The position numbers and the translations under genes are program-made. Shown here piece after piece: positions 1-9,033 of a DNA stretch of 64,000 nt. The stretch comes from an uncultured Dorea sp. Its GTDB lineage: Bacteria; Bacillota; Clostridia; Lachnospirales; Lachnospiraceae. The stretch's first letter is position 1. Each line of letters begins with the position of its first letter. The notes below the pieces were generated by a model that was not told where the DNA came from, searched no databases, and saw only the letters and a list, made by a program, of their open reading frames with translations. The stretch spans positions 1 to 64,000 of the forward strand of contig CAJUFA010000003.1 in the NCBI GenBank assembly GCA_910585725.1. Direction: 5' to 3'.

Positions 1-1
1 C

Positions 2-250
2 GTTCAGTGCGCTTATCTGCGGAGCATGGTTGGGAGCGTAATAAAGAAGGTAAGCATGGGTAAGATAGCGGCGGCGACACTGTTGGCTGTTTTGGCGGGC
101 TGGTGTATCAAGCGCCATTTTAACGCGCATGTGTTTGTTACGCTGGCGGTGAGCGCGGGTCTGTTTTTTGGAGTATATGGAGCGGCGCTGTTGGGAATGA
201 AGGAGAAATTTATATGGGAGACTCTTGAGTCCATGTTGAGTGCGAGATGA
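2..250 (+). CDS. C-terminal end of a multi-pass membrane protein, probable polysaccharide flippase (partial)
   Basis: The reading frame is open from the left edge and stops at 248-250, so only the last 82 residues are visible. They hold two hydrophobic segments (around residues 25-38 and 42-60) separated by a short basic loop, ending in a charged cytoplasmic tail. This is the usual look of the last two helices of a Wzx/MATE-like polysaccharide flippase, and the position at the head of a glycan operon fits. The call is inferred from context and hydropathy; too little sequence remains to recognise the family. The next gene starts 13 bases downstream. Confidence 0.45.
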   Translation, partial: VQCAYLRSMVGSVIKKVSMGKIAAATLLAVLAGWCIKRHFNAHVFVTLAVSAGLFFGVYGAALLGMKEKFIWETLESMLSAR

Positions 251-263
251 AGGGGAATATTGT

Positions 264-2057
264 ATGAAAAGTCTTAGAAGTGTGATATTAAAATTAAAAA
301 CTGTCATATCAAATTCAAAACTCCTTCTCGCACTGTTGATAAACGGGTTCTTTCTATTGCTTGTGTTGTTATTTTGCGATATGAAATATGAAGTTTCGGA
401 TGATTTTATAATGTCTACGATTATATCAGGGGTATATACCGGACGTCCTAATCCGCATATGATTTTTGTTAACATTGTTTTAGGATATATGTTAGAGCCA
501 TTTTATAAAATCTTTCCTGGAATAAGTTGGTACTTTCTGTTTCAGATTATCATAATTTTTGTATCTTCCATAGTAGTAACTTTTGTTGTATTGGAAAAAG
601 CGGATAAGGTTAAAGGAGTTCTGCTTTCTATTATACTTCTTCTTTTTTTTGTAAATGATATGTACATATTAATGCAGTTTACTAAAACAGCGATGTTTGC
701 GGTTATATCGGGATCATGGCTGTTTTTAGACGCGCTGTTTTATGAAAAGAAAAGACGAAGGGTCTTAATAGGAGGAGGGCTGTGTGTCATCGGAACAATG
801 GTTCGCTTTTATGTGATTTATTTAGCGGGCGGTTTTTTAATTTTTATAATAGGTTATGAAGTTGTAAAGATGATCCGCGCACAGTCTGATAGGAGAATAT
901 CAAGAAAAAAACTCGGAAGGATTGTTATTGGAGGAAGCATTCTTATAGGAGTTTCTTTTGGATTAAACGAGCTGGATCAATGTTTGTACGAGAAAGATGA
1001 AGCATATGCTTTTTTCAGAGAATATGGAAAAGCGAGAGGAGAGATTGTTGATTATCTGGATTATGGGTATGAGGCATATGCAAACGAGCTGGGGGAAATA
1101 GGAATCTCAGAGAATGACTATTATATGTTGAAAAAATGGGGATTTGCAGATAATGATTTTTTTACGTTGGAAAGAGTACAGAAAACGGCAGACATTATAA
1201 AGAGTTACAATAGAAAACAATGGAGCGGATGGGAAGCGATCATTGAGAAAATCCAGGAGCGAAAAATTACAAATTATCCTGTTTTTATGGCTAATATTTT
1301 TTTGTTATTACTTGGACTATTCTTAAATTATGAGAAATTATGGACGTCTGTTGTTGTAAACGGAATTGGATGGTGCTATATTCTGTATTTTTTTATACGT
1401 GACAGGAATGTTTACAGAACAGAATTCGCGGTTTTTTTAGGTGTTTTTCTATGTTGTATATATTTCTGGACGGAAGATAAAAAAGAGAATGTAAATTATG
1501 TGGAAATAAGGAAGAAGTGCGGCGTAGTGATTATAGCTTTGTGCATAGTTAAAAGTATTATTTATTTGCCGGACAGGACCTATATGAACGTATCTTCAGA
1601 AGAAAAGAAAAATTATGTAGAAAATATATTTTTTGAATCTTGGAATTATGATGCAAGAAAATATAGAAAAGTTGTGAATAAAGTGGAATGTAAAAGCGGG
1701 CTATTGGATGAATTTCATAATAACTCGGAAAAATTCTACTTTTTGGATTTTAATACCACAATTCAAACGTTGTATTATGAGTGGAGCCCATGGGAGACGG
1801 TAGATAATGAAGACTACCAAAACTATTATTATTTATCAGGAATTACCAGCAATTTTCCGGCGGTAGTCAATAAATTCGAGGCAGAAAAAGTGTCAAATCC
1901 ATTAAGAGATTTGGTGAAAGAATATGTATATGTAGTTGATAATTATTATGTGGATATAAAGTTGAATTATTTAAAAGAACACTATTTTCCAAATGCAAGG
2001 GCAGAGTTATATAAGGAAGTTGACGGTTATCAGATTTGGAAATTTTATAAAGAATGA
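264..2057 (+). CDS. Large polytopic membrane protein, GT-C-like, of a surface glycan locus
   Basis: About 597 residues. The first ~430 residues contain roughly ten hydrophobic helices, and the last ~150 form a soluble, aromatic-rich domain probably outside the membrane. After the first helix comes an acidic loop with YEVSDDF, as expected of GT-C glycosyltransferases where acidic residues of the first outer loop bind the lipid-linked donor. I chose ATG 264 because a purine-rich AAGGGG sits about 8 bases upstream; a GTG at 240 in the same frame would overlap the previous gene and add eight residues. It overlaps the aminotransferase frame or ends just before it, depending on that gene's start. 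It could be a polymerase or glycosyltransferase; specificity cannot be read. Confidence 0.6.
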   Translation: MKSLRSVILKLKTVISNSKLLLALLINGFFLLLVLLFCDMKYEVSDDFIMSTIISGVYTGRPNPHMIFVNIVLGYMLEPFYKIFPGISWYFLFQIIIIFVSSIVVTFVVLEKADKVKGVLLSIILLLFFVNDMYILMQFTKTAMFAVISGSWLFLDALFYEKKRRRVLIGGGLCVIGTMVRFYVIYLAGGFLIFIIGYEVVKMIRAQSDRRISRKKLGRIVIGGSILIGVSFGLNELDQCLYEKDEAYAFFREYGKARGEIVDYLDYGYEAYANELGEIGISENDYYMLKKWGFADNDFFTLERVQKTADIIKSYNRKQWSGWEAIIEKIQERKITNYPVFMANIFLLLLGLFLNYEKLWTSVVVNGIGWCYILYFFIRDRNVYRTEFAVFLGVFLCCIYFWTEDKKENVNYVEIRKKCGVVIIALCIVKSIIYLPDRTYMNVSSEEKKNYVENIFFESWNYDARKYRKVVNKVECKSGLLDEFHNNSEKFYFLDFNTTIQTLYYEWSPWETVDNEDYQNYYYLSGITSNFPAVVNKFEAEKVSNPLRDLVKEYVYVVDNYYVDIKLNYLKEHYFPNARAELYKEVDGYQIWKFYKE

Positions 2058-2077
2058 ACGAAAGGGAGAGACAAAGG

Positions 2078-3220
2078 ATGATAAATTTTAATGTACCGCC
2101 TATGACGGGGAAGGAACTGATCTATTTAGAAAAGGCTATCAAATCTCATAAGATTTGCGGAGATGGAGAATTTACAAAGCGATGTTCTAAATGGCTGGAA
2201 GAGTATACGAAAAGTGAAAAAGTTTTGTTAACGACATCCTGTACTCATGCGACAGAGTTGGCGGCTATCTTAGCTGATATAAAACCGGGAGACGAGGTGA
2301 TTATGCCGTCGTATACATTTGTTTCTACTGCGGATGCATTTGTTTTGAGAGGTGCGAAAATAATTTTTGTTGATATACGGCCTGATACGATGAATATTGA
2401 TGAAAAGTTGATAGAAAACGCCGTCACAGATAGAACAAGGGCAATTGTACCTGTGCATTACGCAGGAGTTTCCTGCGATATGGATGAGATTTGTGCAATC
2501 GCAAAAAAGCATAATCTGTATGTGATAGAGGACGCCGCCCAGGGGGTGATGTCCACATATAAAGGAAAAGCGTTAGGAACGTTTGGAAATTACGGTTGTT
2601 ATAGTTTTCATGAAACGAAAAATTTGAGTATGGGAGAGGGAGGAGCAATTTTAATCAGAGATAAGGAAGATGTGCTTAAGGCGGAGATTATTCGGGAGAA
2701 GGGGACAAACAGAAGCCAGTTTTTCCGCGGAGAGATAGATAAATATACGTGGATGGAAGCGGGGTCGTCATATCTGCCGAGTGAATTGAATGTGGCATAT
2801 CTTTACGCTCAATTGGAGGCGTCGGAAAAGATATACAATGATCGTATGAAGACGTGGAATTTATATTATGAATCTTTGAAGGAGCTGGAGGAGAGAGGAA
2901 TAATAGAATTGCCTGTAATTCCAGACGGATGCGTACATAACGCCCATATGTTTTACATAAAAACCAAAGATTTATCGGAAAGGACGGATTTGATTTTTCA
3001 TCTGAAGGGTAAAAATATAAACTGTGTATTTCATTATATACCGCTGCACTCTTCTCCGGCCGGAAGAAAGTACGGAGAATTTTATGGGGAGGACAGATAT
3101 ACGACGAAAGAAAGCGAGCGGTTAATGCGCTTGCCGTTATATTATGGATTAGAGGAGTCAGAGGCAGAATATATTTCCAAAAGTATTAAGGAATTTTACA
3201 GACTTTATAAGAGGTTTTAA
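2078..3220 (+). CDS. wecE: dTDP-4-amino-4,6-dideoxygalactose transaminase, WecE-like
   Basis: A PLP-dependent DegT/DnrJ/EryC1/StrS aminotransferase of 380 residues, close in length and sequence to enterobacterial WecE (376). It should convert dTDP-4-keto-6-deoxyglucose to dTDP-Fuc4N. Visible landmarks are the N-terminal INFNVPP, the CGDGEFT region, VIEDAAQG and the Schiff-base lysine in SFHETKN (about Lys181), followed by IREKGTNRSQFFRG and the C-terminal FHYIPLHSSPAG and EDRYTTKESERL blocks. An upstream ATG at 2054 overlaps the preceding gene, but 2078 matches the family's start and has AGGGAG nine bases before it. No dTDP-sugar nucleotidyltransferase or dehydratase is in the window, so the keto-sugar must be made elsewhere. 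Confidence 0.9.
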   Translation: MINFNVPPMTGKELIYLEKAIKSHKICGDGEFTKRCSKWLEEYTKSEKVLLTTSCTHATELAAILADIKPGDEVIMPSYTFVSTADAFVLRGAKIIFVDIRPDTMNIDEKLIENAVTDRTRAIVPVHYAGVSCDMDEICAIAKKHNLYVIEDAAQGVMSTYKGKALGTFGNYGCYSFHETKNLSMGEGGAILIRDKEDVLKAEIIREKGTNRSQFFRGEIDKYTWMEAGSSYLPSELNVAYLYAQLEASEKIYNDRMKTWNLYYESLKELEERGIIELPVIPDGCVHNAHMFYIKTKDLSERTDLIFHLKGKNINCVFHYIPLHSSPAGRKYGEFYGEDRYTTKESERLMRLPLYYGLEESEAEYISKSIKEFYRLYKRF

Positions 3221-3254
3221 GAAGTATTAGATGAGGTATATTTAGGAGAAAGAT

Positions 3255-3920
3255 ATGATAAAAACTAAAAAATGTATTATTTTTGGTATTTCATCATTTG
3301 CTAAAATGATACGGTATTATGTTGAGAAGTATTCAGAAATAGAAGTATCGGCTTATACGGTGGACAAAGAGTATAAAAGCAGCGATACGTTCGACGGTCT
3401 TCCTTTGATAGAATTTGAGAGAGTTGAGCAAACGTATTCAGCAGAGGAATACTCATTTATTTTAGCATTAGGATACAAACGGATGAATGAGATCAGGAAA
3501 CAAAAGTATCAGGCTGTTAAGGCGAAGGGATATAAATTAGAAAACTTTATATATCCGAATGTTTCACAGGATTATTTTGAAATAGGAGAAGGGAATATTA
3601 TCTTAGAAGGTGTTACATTGGCCTATGGCGTCAAAATAGGAAACGCAAATATTATGTGGAACGGATGTCAGATATCCCATGAGTCCATAATAGGAGACTT
3701 CAATTTTTTTTCTGTTAGTTCCCTTATCGCAGGAAAAACAGTGGTAAAAAACAATTGCTTTCTGGGCGTTAATTCAGCGGTTCGCGGAGCGAGGACACTG
3801 GAGGACTATACATTGGTAGGAGCGGGATGCTATATGAATAACGGTTCAAAGCCATATGGCGTATATGTCCCGGCGCGTTCGTTATGTTTGGAGAACAAGA
3901 AAAGTATTGATATGCTATGA
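3255..3920 (+). CDS. NeuD/PglD-family sugar acyltransferase
   Basis: 221 residues. The first ~85 form a Rossmann-like nucleotide-sugar binding half (starting CIIFGISSFAKMI). The rest is a left-handed beta-helix with degenerate hexapeptide repeats (for example IGEGNIILEGVTLAYGVKIG, then ISHESIIGDFNFF). The catalytic histidine of PglD-type enzymes is probably the one in ISHES. AGGAG precedes ATG 3255. Directly after the WecE-like gene, it is well placed to N-acylate Fuc4N, the job WecD does in enterobacteria with an unrelated GNAT fold. The acyl donor and whether the acceptor is Fuc4N are inferred. The stop overlaps the next frame by ATGA if the upstream start were used. Confidence 0.75.
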   Translation: MIKTKKCIIFGISSFAKMIRYYVEKYSEIEVSAYTVDKEYKSSDTFDGLPLIEFERVEQTYSAEEYSFILALGYKRMNEIRKQKYQAVKAKGYKLENFIYPNVSQDYFEIGEGNIILEGVTLAYGVKIGNANIMWNGCQISHESIIGDFNFFSVSSLIAGKTVVKNNCFLGVNSAVRGARTLEDYTLVGAGCYMNNGSKPYGVYVPARSLCLENKKSIDML

Positions 3921-3940
3921 GAAGACAGGGAGTTGGAAAG

Positions 3941-5149
3941 ATGAGTCGAATTTTAATTATTGCCGGCGGAAAATGGCAGGTTCCGTTGATAAAAAAAGCG
4001 AAAATGTTGGGATATGAAGTTGTAAATTCTAATTTATACGAAGATTCACCAGGATTCGAATTTGCCGACTTCAGAGAGGTATGCGATGCCCGGGATAAGG
4101 AACAAAATTTAAAGATTGCAAAAGAATATAAGGTTAAAGGTGTTTTGAGCGACCAGAGTGATATTGCCATTCCCACAGTAGCTTATGTTGCAGAAGAGAT
4201 GGGGTATCCTGCGATTAGAAGCAGAATGGCAGAGTTATTTACAAATAAATATAAGATGAGAGAATTCTGTAAAAAAGAGGGATTTCATTGTCCGGAACAT
4301 AAGTTGTGTACGAACGTTGCGGAAGCGGTCGAATTCTTTAAAGAGATCGGAAAGAAAATCGTAATTAAGCCGTTGGATTCCCAGTCCAGCCGGGGTGTCT
4401 ATACAATCAGCAGTTTGGAAGAGCTCAAGGAGAAGTTCCCCCTATCACAGAGTTTCAGCAGCGACGGCAACGGAGTGCTGGCAGAAAGATATATAGTAGG
4501 AAAAGAATTTACGATAGATGGGATGGCTTATAATGGGGTGCATCATAGTCTGGCAGTTTCGGAAAAGGCACATTTTCCGTATAACAAAAATATAGCGTCA
4601 GAATTAAGATTTTCATATAGTAACGAGAATTATGATTATGAAGAACTAAGAAAAAATCATGATCAGTTGATTAACAGGACAGGACTCTCTTTTGGATTGA
4701 CGCACGCCGAATATAAGTATGAAGACGGTAAATATTTTTTGATTGAGATGGCGGCGCGCGGCGGGGGAACTAATATCGCGTCTGATATTGTTCCGTATAT
4801 GTCGGGAATAGATACATATAAAATGCTCATAGACCATGCAATGGGCAAAGACTTTAATGAAGAAATAGAATGGTCCATTCCTGAGGAATACCAGAAAAGA
4901 CATGCTGTGTTAAAATTTTTGGATATAGAATCCAATGGAACAGGCATTACTTCAATTGCAGGGGTAGAAGATATCAAAAAGATAAAAGGTATTATGGATT
5001 TTTCTTTGGAATTTTCCGTGGGCGATATTGTTGGGCAGGCTCAGGATGATCGTTCCCGCGTTGGATATTATATTGCTCATGCAGAGTCTGAACATGAGTT
5101 ACAACAAATTGAAGAGAGCGTTAGCAGGTTATTGAGAATTTCATTCTAG
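3941..5149 (+). CDS. ATP-grasp ligase of the glycan locus
   Basis: About 402 residues with the fold order of ATP-grasp carboxylate-amine ligases. An N-terminal pre-ATP-grasp Rossmann-like domain (ILIIAGGKWQVPLIKKA) is followed by an ATP-binding domain with VIKPLDSQSSRGV, the adenine-linker region AERYIVGKEFTIDG, and the metal-binding FLIEMAARGGG. Such enzymes join a carboxylate to an amine or thiol through an acyl phosphate. Start 3941 is preferred because AGGGAG lies eight bases upstream; an ATG at 3917 overlaps the previous stop. Placed among amino-sugar genes it may attach an amino acid or other acid to an amino sugar. The substrates are inference. Confidence 0.75.
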   Translation: MSRILIIAGGKWQVPLIKKAKMLGYEVVNSNLYEDSPGFEFADFREVCDARDKEQNLKIAKEYKVKGVLSDQSDIAIPTVAYVAEEMGYPAIRSRMAELFTNKYKMREFCKKEGFHCPEHKLCTNVAEAVEFFKEIGKKIVIKPLDSQSSRGVYTISSLEELKEKFPLSQSFSSDGNGVLAERYIVGKEFTIDGMAYNGVHHSLAVSEKAHFPYNKNIASELRFSYSNENYDYEELRKNHDQLINRTGLSFGLTHAEYKYEDGKYFLIEMAARGGGTNIASDIVPYMSGIDTYKMLIDHAMGKDFNEEIEWSIPEEYQKRHAVLKFLDIESNGTGITSIAGVEDIKKIKGIMDFSLEFSVGDIVGQAQDDRSRVGYYIAHAESEHELQQIEESVSRLLRISF

Positions 5150-5172
5150 AGGAATAAGGAGATTATTTGAAT

Positions 5173-5817
5173 ATGAGTGTCATCGAAGAAAAGATCATTA
5201 AAAAAATAAAGAAAAATCGCATATCAACAACGGAAATAGCAGATTGTCTGGGTAAAACCGGCGTTCTGGAAAATGCACATGCCATAAACAGAGGGCATTT
5301 TGCGGTTGGAAAGGTTAAATGGGTCTACGCATATAATGAATCAAATTGGAGTATTCATGAACAGGCCCGGGATATTGAAGAAGGCGACGTTGTTTTGATA
5401 GAGTCGTTTAATTGTGGAGAACGAGCCACGGTCGGCGAGCTTGTATCGAAATATATACTGTTATACCGTCAGGCGGAGGCGATCATTTCCAATGCAAATC
5501 TGCGGGACGGAAATGATTTGATAAAGCAGAATTATCCGATCTGGTGTAAAGGATTTACGCCGGTCGGATGTTTTAATAAAAGGATAGAAGAGCCGCTAGA
5601 TCCGGAAATAGAAAATGTACATAGAAAAAAGTACGAGGGAGCCATAGCGGTATGCGACGATACAGGTGTTGTAATTATTCCGAAAGAATTTCAAAACGAA
5701 GAATTTTTACAGAAATTGGATGCTATAGAAGAGCAGGAAGACATTTGGTTTGAGTGTTTGGATCATAAAAAATGGAATACATACGATATTGTATGTCTGA
5801 AAAAATATTTGAAGTAG
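5173..5817 (+). CDS. RraA-family protein (aldolase/decarboxylase-like fold)
   Basis: About 214 residues of the RraA / former dimethylmenaquinone-methyltransferase-like family, whose characterised members are 4-hydroxy-4-methyl-2-oxoglutarate aldolases, oxaloacetate decarboxylases, or RNase E inhibitors. The expected N-terminal ISTTEIADCLGKTG (substrate-loop region), a central GDVVLIESF...ERATVGEL core and a later GAIAVCDDTGVVIIPKE, with the metal-proximal Asp, are visible. An AAGGAG lies 11 bases before ATG 5173 and 5 before an in-frame TTG at 5167, so the start is uncertain by two codons. A member in a glycan operon directly after an ATP-grasp ligase is unusual; it might shape or release the keto-acid group that the ligase uses. 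That role is speculative. Confidence 0.75.
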   Translation: MSVIEEKIIKKIKKNRISTTEIADCLGKTGVLENAHAINRGHFAVGKVKWVYAYNESNWSIHEQARDIEEGDVVLIESFNCGERATVGELVSKYILLYRQAEAIISNANLRDGNDLIKQNYPIWCKGFTPVGCFNKRIEEPLDPEIENVHRKKYEGAIAVCDDTGVVIIPKEFQNEEFLQKLDAIEEQEDIWFECLDHKKWNTYDIVCLKKYLK

Positions 5818-5827
5818 AGGTTGGAAG

Positions 5828-6793
5828 ATGGATATTTCTTTTGTAATTCCCTGTTATTGCTCAGAAAAAAACCTTGAAAGCGTTATAAATGAGATTCACG
5901 CAGCAATGGCACAAAGAGAAGAATTTGAATATGAAATCATTTTGGTAAATGATAATTCCAAAGATAATACAGAAGGTCTTATTAGACGGTTGGCAGAAAA
6001 GGATCGAAGAATATCGGGTATTAATTTTTCAAAAAATTTTGGACAGCCCGGCGCATTGATGGCTGGATTCAGGGCAGCTAAAGGAAATTACATCATGACG
6101 TCCGACGACGACGGACAAACTCCGGTGGGAAAAGTATGGGATTTCTATGAGAAAATTCAAAAGGGTTATGATATCGTATGCGCAAAATATACGGAAACGA
6201 CACAGAAGTCAATGATCCGGCGTTTCGGAACAAAAGTAAATGAATTTATGCTGTATCACATGATAGGGAAGCCAAAGGATGTGGGATTGGCTTCATTTTT
6301 TATGGCAAAAAGATTTGTGATCAAAGAGATAATACGCTATGAGAATCCATATCCATACATTGCGGGGCTGCTGTTAAGGACAAGCAATAGAATCGGCAAT
6401 ATAGAAATGCAGCAACGGAGCCGCAGAACAGGACATAGCGGATACACGTTCCGCAAGTTGCTGGGGCTATGGATCAATGGATTTACAGCCTTTTCATTAA
6501 AACCTCTGAGAATTGGATCTGCGCTGGGATTTATCAGCGCTTTTTTAGGATTTCTATTGTTGGTCTGCATTTTGTTAAAGAAACTCTTTATCCCGACGAT
6601 ACAGGTTGGATATACGTCGCAGATTGGTATTGAATTGCTTATGGGGGGATTGATTTTATGTGTGTTAGGAATTATAGGCGAATATATTGGAAGGATTTAT
6701 ATGTGTATCAATAACGAGCCACAGTATATCATAAAAAGCACAACAGAAGAATGTAACGAGTACAGGCGGGATTATGATGAAGAGAAGAGATAA
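5828..6793 (+). CDS. Polyprenyl-phosphate glycosyltransferase, GT2, ArnC/DPM1-like
   Basis: 321 residues. A cytoplasmic GT2 domain opens with ISFVIPCYCSEKNLE, has VNDNSKDNT and the metal-binding DDDGQTP, and is followed by an amphipathic stretch and two transmembrane helices near residues 230-255 and 270-290. This is the architecture of ArnC, GtrB and CsbB, which move a sugar from a nucleotide to undecaprenyl phosphate on the inner membrane face. Its end overlaps the start of the next membrane protein by 20 bases, so the two are translationally coupled. Together with the small paired transporters at 8671-9355 it forms a likely donor-making and flipping module. Confidence 0.85.
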   Translation: MDISFVIPCYCSEKNLESVINEIHAAMAQREEFEYEIILVNDNSKDNTEGLIRRLAEKDRRISGINFSKNFGQPGALMAGFRAAKGNYIMTSDDDGQTPVGKVWDFYEKIQKGYDIVCAKYTETTQKSMIRRFGTKVNEFMLYHMIGKPKDVGLASFFMAKRFVIKEIIRYENPYPYIAGLLLRTSNRIGNIEMQQRSRRTGHSGYTFRKLLGLWINGFTAFSLKPLRIGSALGFISAFLGFLLLVCILLKKLFIPTIQVGYTSQIGIELLMGGLILCVLGIIGEYIGRIYMCINNEPQYIIKSTTEECNEYRRDYDEEKR

Positions 6794-8666
6794 AATACAA
6801 TTAGTGCAAAGACCGGCAAAGATATTTTTTATTATATGCATCTTCTTATATCCTTTTATTCATTCCTTTATAGGGATTGATTTGGGGGATACAGGATATC
6901 ATTTGTATGCTTTTGAAAATTTGTATAAAGAGCCGGAATTAATAGGATTTACGTCATATTTTACTACGTTTCTGGGATGGGCATGGCTGAAAGTATTTCC
7001 AGGACTTGGATTATGGGGACTGAATCTTCTTGAGGTAATTCTCGAGATGATAATGGCTTTTACCGTATATAAAGTCTTAAGTCCTCATTTGGGGGAACTG
7101 CAGACTTTAGCGGGGATTCTGTTTTCGGTGACGGCGTCGGATACATATTTGAATGTATTCAATTACCATCAATTTAACGTGTTTTTACTGATATTGATAT
7201 TAAGTTTTCAATTTCTTGCAATCACAAAAGAAAAAAGGTTATATAGTTTCTGGAGCGGTATTTGTTTTGGAATTATTGTCTCTGCGCGTATGGGCAGTAT
7301 TACAGCGATCGTAACTTGCTTTTTGTATGTATTTTGGTATCTGATTCATGATAAAAAATCAGTGTTTATAAAAAACCATATACTTTCTTTTCTGGCAGGA
7401 GTCGTATTGGCGTTTTTGGGAATATTGACGCTATTGACGGCAACCGGGCAGCTTCAATATTTTATAAATAATATTTTCCGTCTGTCAGGATTGGCCGCGT
7501 CGTCTGAGGGCGGATATGGGATGAACAGTTTGTGGGATACGTTCATATTCGGAAATCTGGACGCCATAGCGGTTGGCGCAGTCTATCTTGCTGCTTTCTT
7601 AGTGTTATTATTGGGAATAGGTTTGATATTCAGAAAGACAGAATTAATTAAACATAAAATAGTTAATATATTGATCGGCGCTATTGCAACAGGCATCGCG
7701 GTTTATCAGATGATCTATGCGTATAATATGAATCCGGTACCCAACTGGCCGCAGATGACGACGGGACCGGCTTTTATTATAGGTATTTTTTATGTAATTG
7801 CTTTTTTGTGCCTGTCTTTTCACTTATATGGCGGTGAAAGAAAAAACGAAATTGCTCTTATTTGTATAATGGCGTTTATGCTGCCATTGCTAACCATCGC
7901 CGGTTCTAACACAGGAACAAAGCATGTCATATTGGGATTATGGTTTATTGCGCCGATCGCCGTATATGTATTCTGTGAATTTCTTTTTAATGAAAAGGTC
8001 TACGAAACGGTGAATATTGTTTTAGAAAAAATAGGGATCATGGTTTCTAAAGCCGGCTGGATCGTATCTCTTAGCATTCTGTTGATTTGTTTTAGCGGAA
8101 AATTTCTGCATATGTTGTATTATACTATGAATTTTGAAAGTGTAGACAGAAGTATGATCAATAGTAGAATAGACAGTCCTAAATTGAAATTTTTGCTGAC
8201 GACCGAGAGAGAGGCTGACGCGGTAAACGGTGTTCTAAAAGAAGTCGGGAATAAGGATGTCAGAGAGGAACACCCGCTGCTTGTGTTTGGCGGTTCTATT
8301 ATGTACTACTATCTGACGGAGATGGATTCTTTTGTACAGCCATGGTTTACAAACGGTGTGTACTCCTTAGATTCTGTGCAGGCAGATATTAATAAGGGAT
8401 ACAAAAAATTTGATAACCTTCCCGTCGTTATTTATGGAAGGACAAACAATTATTATGGGTTCTACAGCTATGATTATGAAATCCAATTGGAAAACGAAAG
8501 ATATAATACCTATTCCGGTAAGAAAGAAATGCTGCTTGATTTTCTGGAGAAGAATGAGTACAGCCTGCAGTATATGAACGATTATTATCTGGTATTTTAT
8601 CCTCCGGATATTCAGGAGGAAGTTAATACGGACTACAGAGAATATATAATAAACGAAGGGAATTAA
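6774..8666 (+). CDS. Polytopic GT-C-like glycosyltransferase, ArnT-like in position
   Basis: 630 residues with about eleven to twelve hydrophobic helices over residues 15-455 and a soluble C-terminal domain of ~170 residues. The first outer loop contains IDLGDTGYHLYAF, an acidic motif like that of GT-C enzymes that use polyprenyl-phosphate sugars. It overlaps the GT2 gene upstream and is followed by the ArnE/ArnF-like pair. I infer that it transfers the flipped sugar to a surface polymer outside the membrane. Sequence identity to ArnT or YfhO is not obvious by eye, so the acceptor and exact family remain open. Confidence 0.65.
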   Translation: MMKRRDKIQLVQRPAKIFFIICIFLYPFIHSFIGIDLGDTGYHLYAFENLYKEPELIGFTSYFTTFLGWAWLKVFPGLGLWGLNLLEVILEMIMAFTVYKVLSPHLGELQTLAGILFSVTASDTYLNVFNYHQFNVFLLILILSFQFLAITKEKRLYSFWSGICFGIIVSARMGSITAIVTCFLYVFWYLIHDKKSVFIKNHILSFLAGVVLAFLGILTLLTATGQLQYFINNIFRLSGLAASSEGGYGMNSLWDTFIFGNLDAIAVGAVYLAAFLVLLLGIGLIFRKTELIKHKIVNILIGAIATGIAVYQMIYAYNMNPVPNWPQMTTGPAFIIGIFYVIAFLCLSFHLYGGERKNEIALICIMAFMLPLLTIAGSNTGTKHVILGLWFIAPIAVYVFCEFLFNEKVYETVNIVLEKIGIMVSKAGWIVSLSILLICFSGKFLHMLYYTMNFESVDRSMINSRIDSPKLKFLLTTEREADAVNGVLKEVGNKDVREEHPLLVFGGSIMYYYLTEMDSFVQPWFTNGVYSLDSVQADINKGYKKFDNLPVVIYGRTNNYYGFYSYDYEIQLENERYNTYSGKKEMLLDFLEKNEYSLQYMNDYYLVFYPPDIQEEVNTDYREYIINEGN

Positions 8667-8670
8667 AACC

Positions 8671-9033
8671 GTGAAAAAGAATCTGTTGAATACAAAATTA
8701 TCGGTTTCTGTTTCCTTATTTTTTTCAGTTGGTTTATATAGTTTTTCGGCGGTTTTGGGAAAGTTTTCAGCGTCTTATGATTTGTTGTCTCTTCCGTGGG
8801 TGTTATTGTATGGAGGTTCTCTGGGGGTTCTGTTTCTTTATTCTATGATCTGGCAGTTAATTCTGGAAAAGATATCTTTGTCTCAGGCATATTTGTCAAA
8901 GGGTTTTTATTATGGATTTATATTATTTTGGTCTGCCGTTATTTTTGGAGAATATATCAAATGGAACCAGATCGTGGGCGTTGTTATTATAACCATAGGA
9001 ATTATAGTGGGGAAGAGAGATGATAATCGGTAG
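8671..9033 (+). CDS. Small four-helix membrane protein, ArnE/ArnF or SMR-like subunit 1
   Basis: 120 residues forming four hydrophobic helices with short loops, the size and shape of EmrE/SMR-fold proteins and of ArnE/ArnF, which flip undecaprenyl-phosphate-aminoarabinose. It starts at GTG 8671 with GAAGGGAA about eight bases upstream. Its C-terminus (VVIITIGIIVGKR) resembles the last helix of EamA/SMR proteins. It overlaps the next, related gene by 14 bases, as expected of a heterodimer made from one message. Function as half of a polyprenyl-phosphate-sugar flippase is inferred from pairing and from the adjacent GT2 enzyme. Confidence 0.7.
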   Translation: MKKNLLNTKLSVSVSLFFSVGLYSFSAVLGKFSASYDLLSLPWVLLYGGSLGVLFLYSMIWQLILEKISLSQAYLSKGFYYGFILFWSAVIFGEYIKWNQIVGVVIITIGIIVGKRDDNR

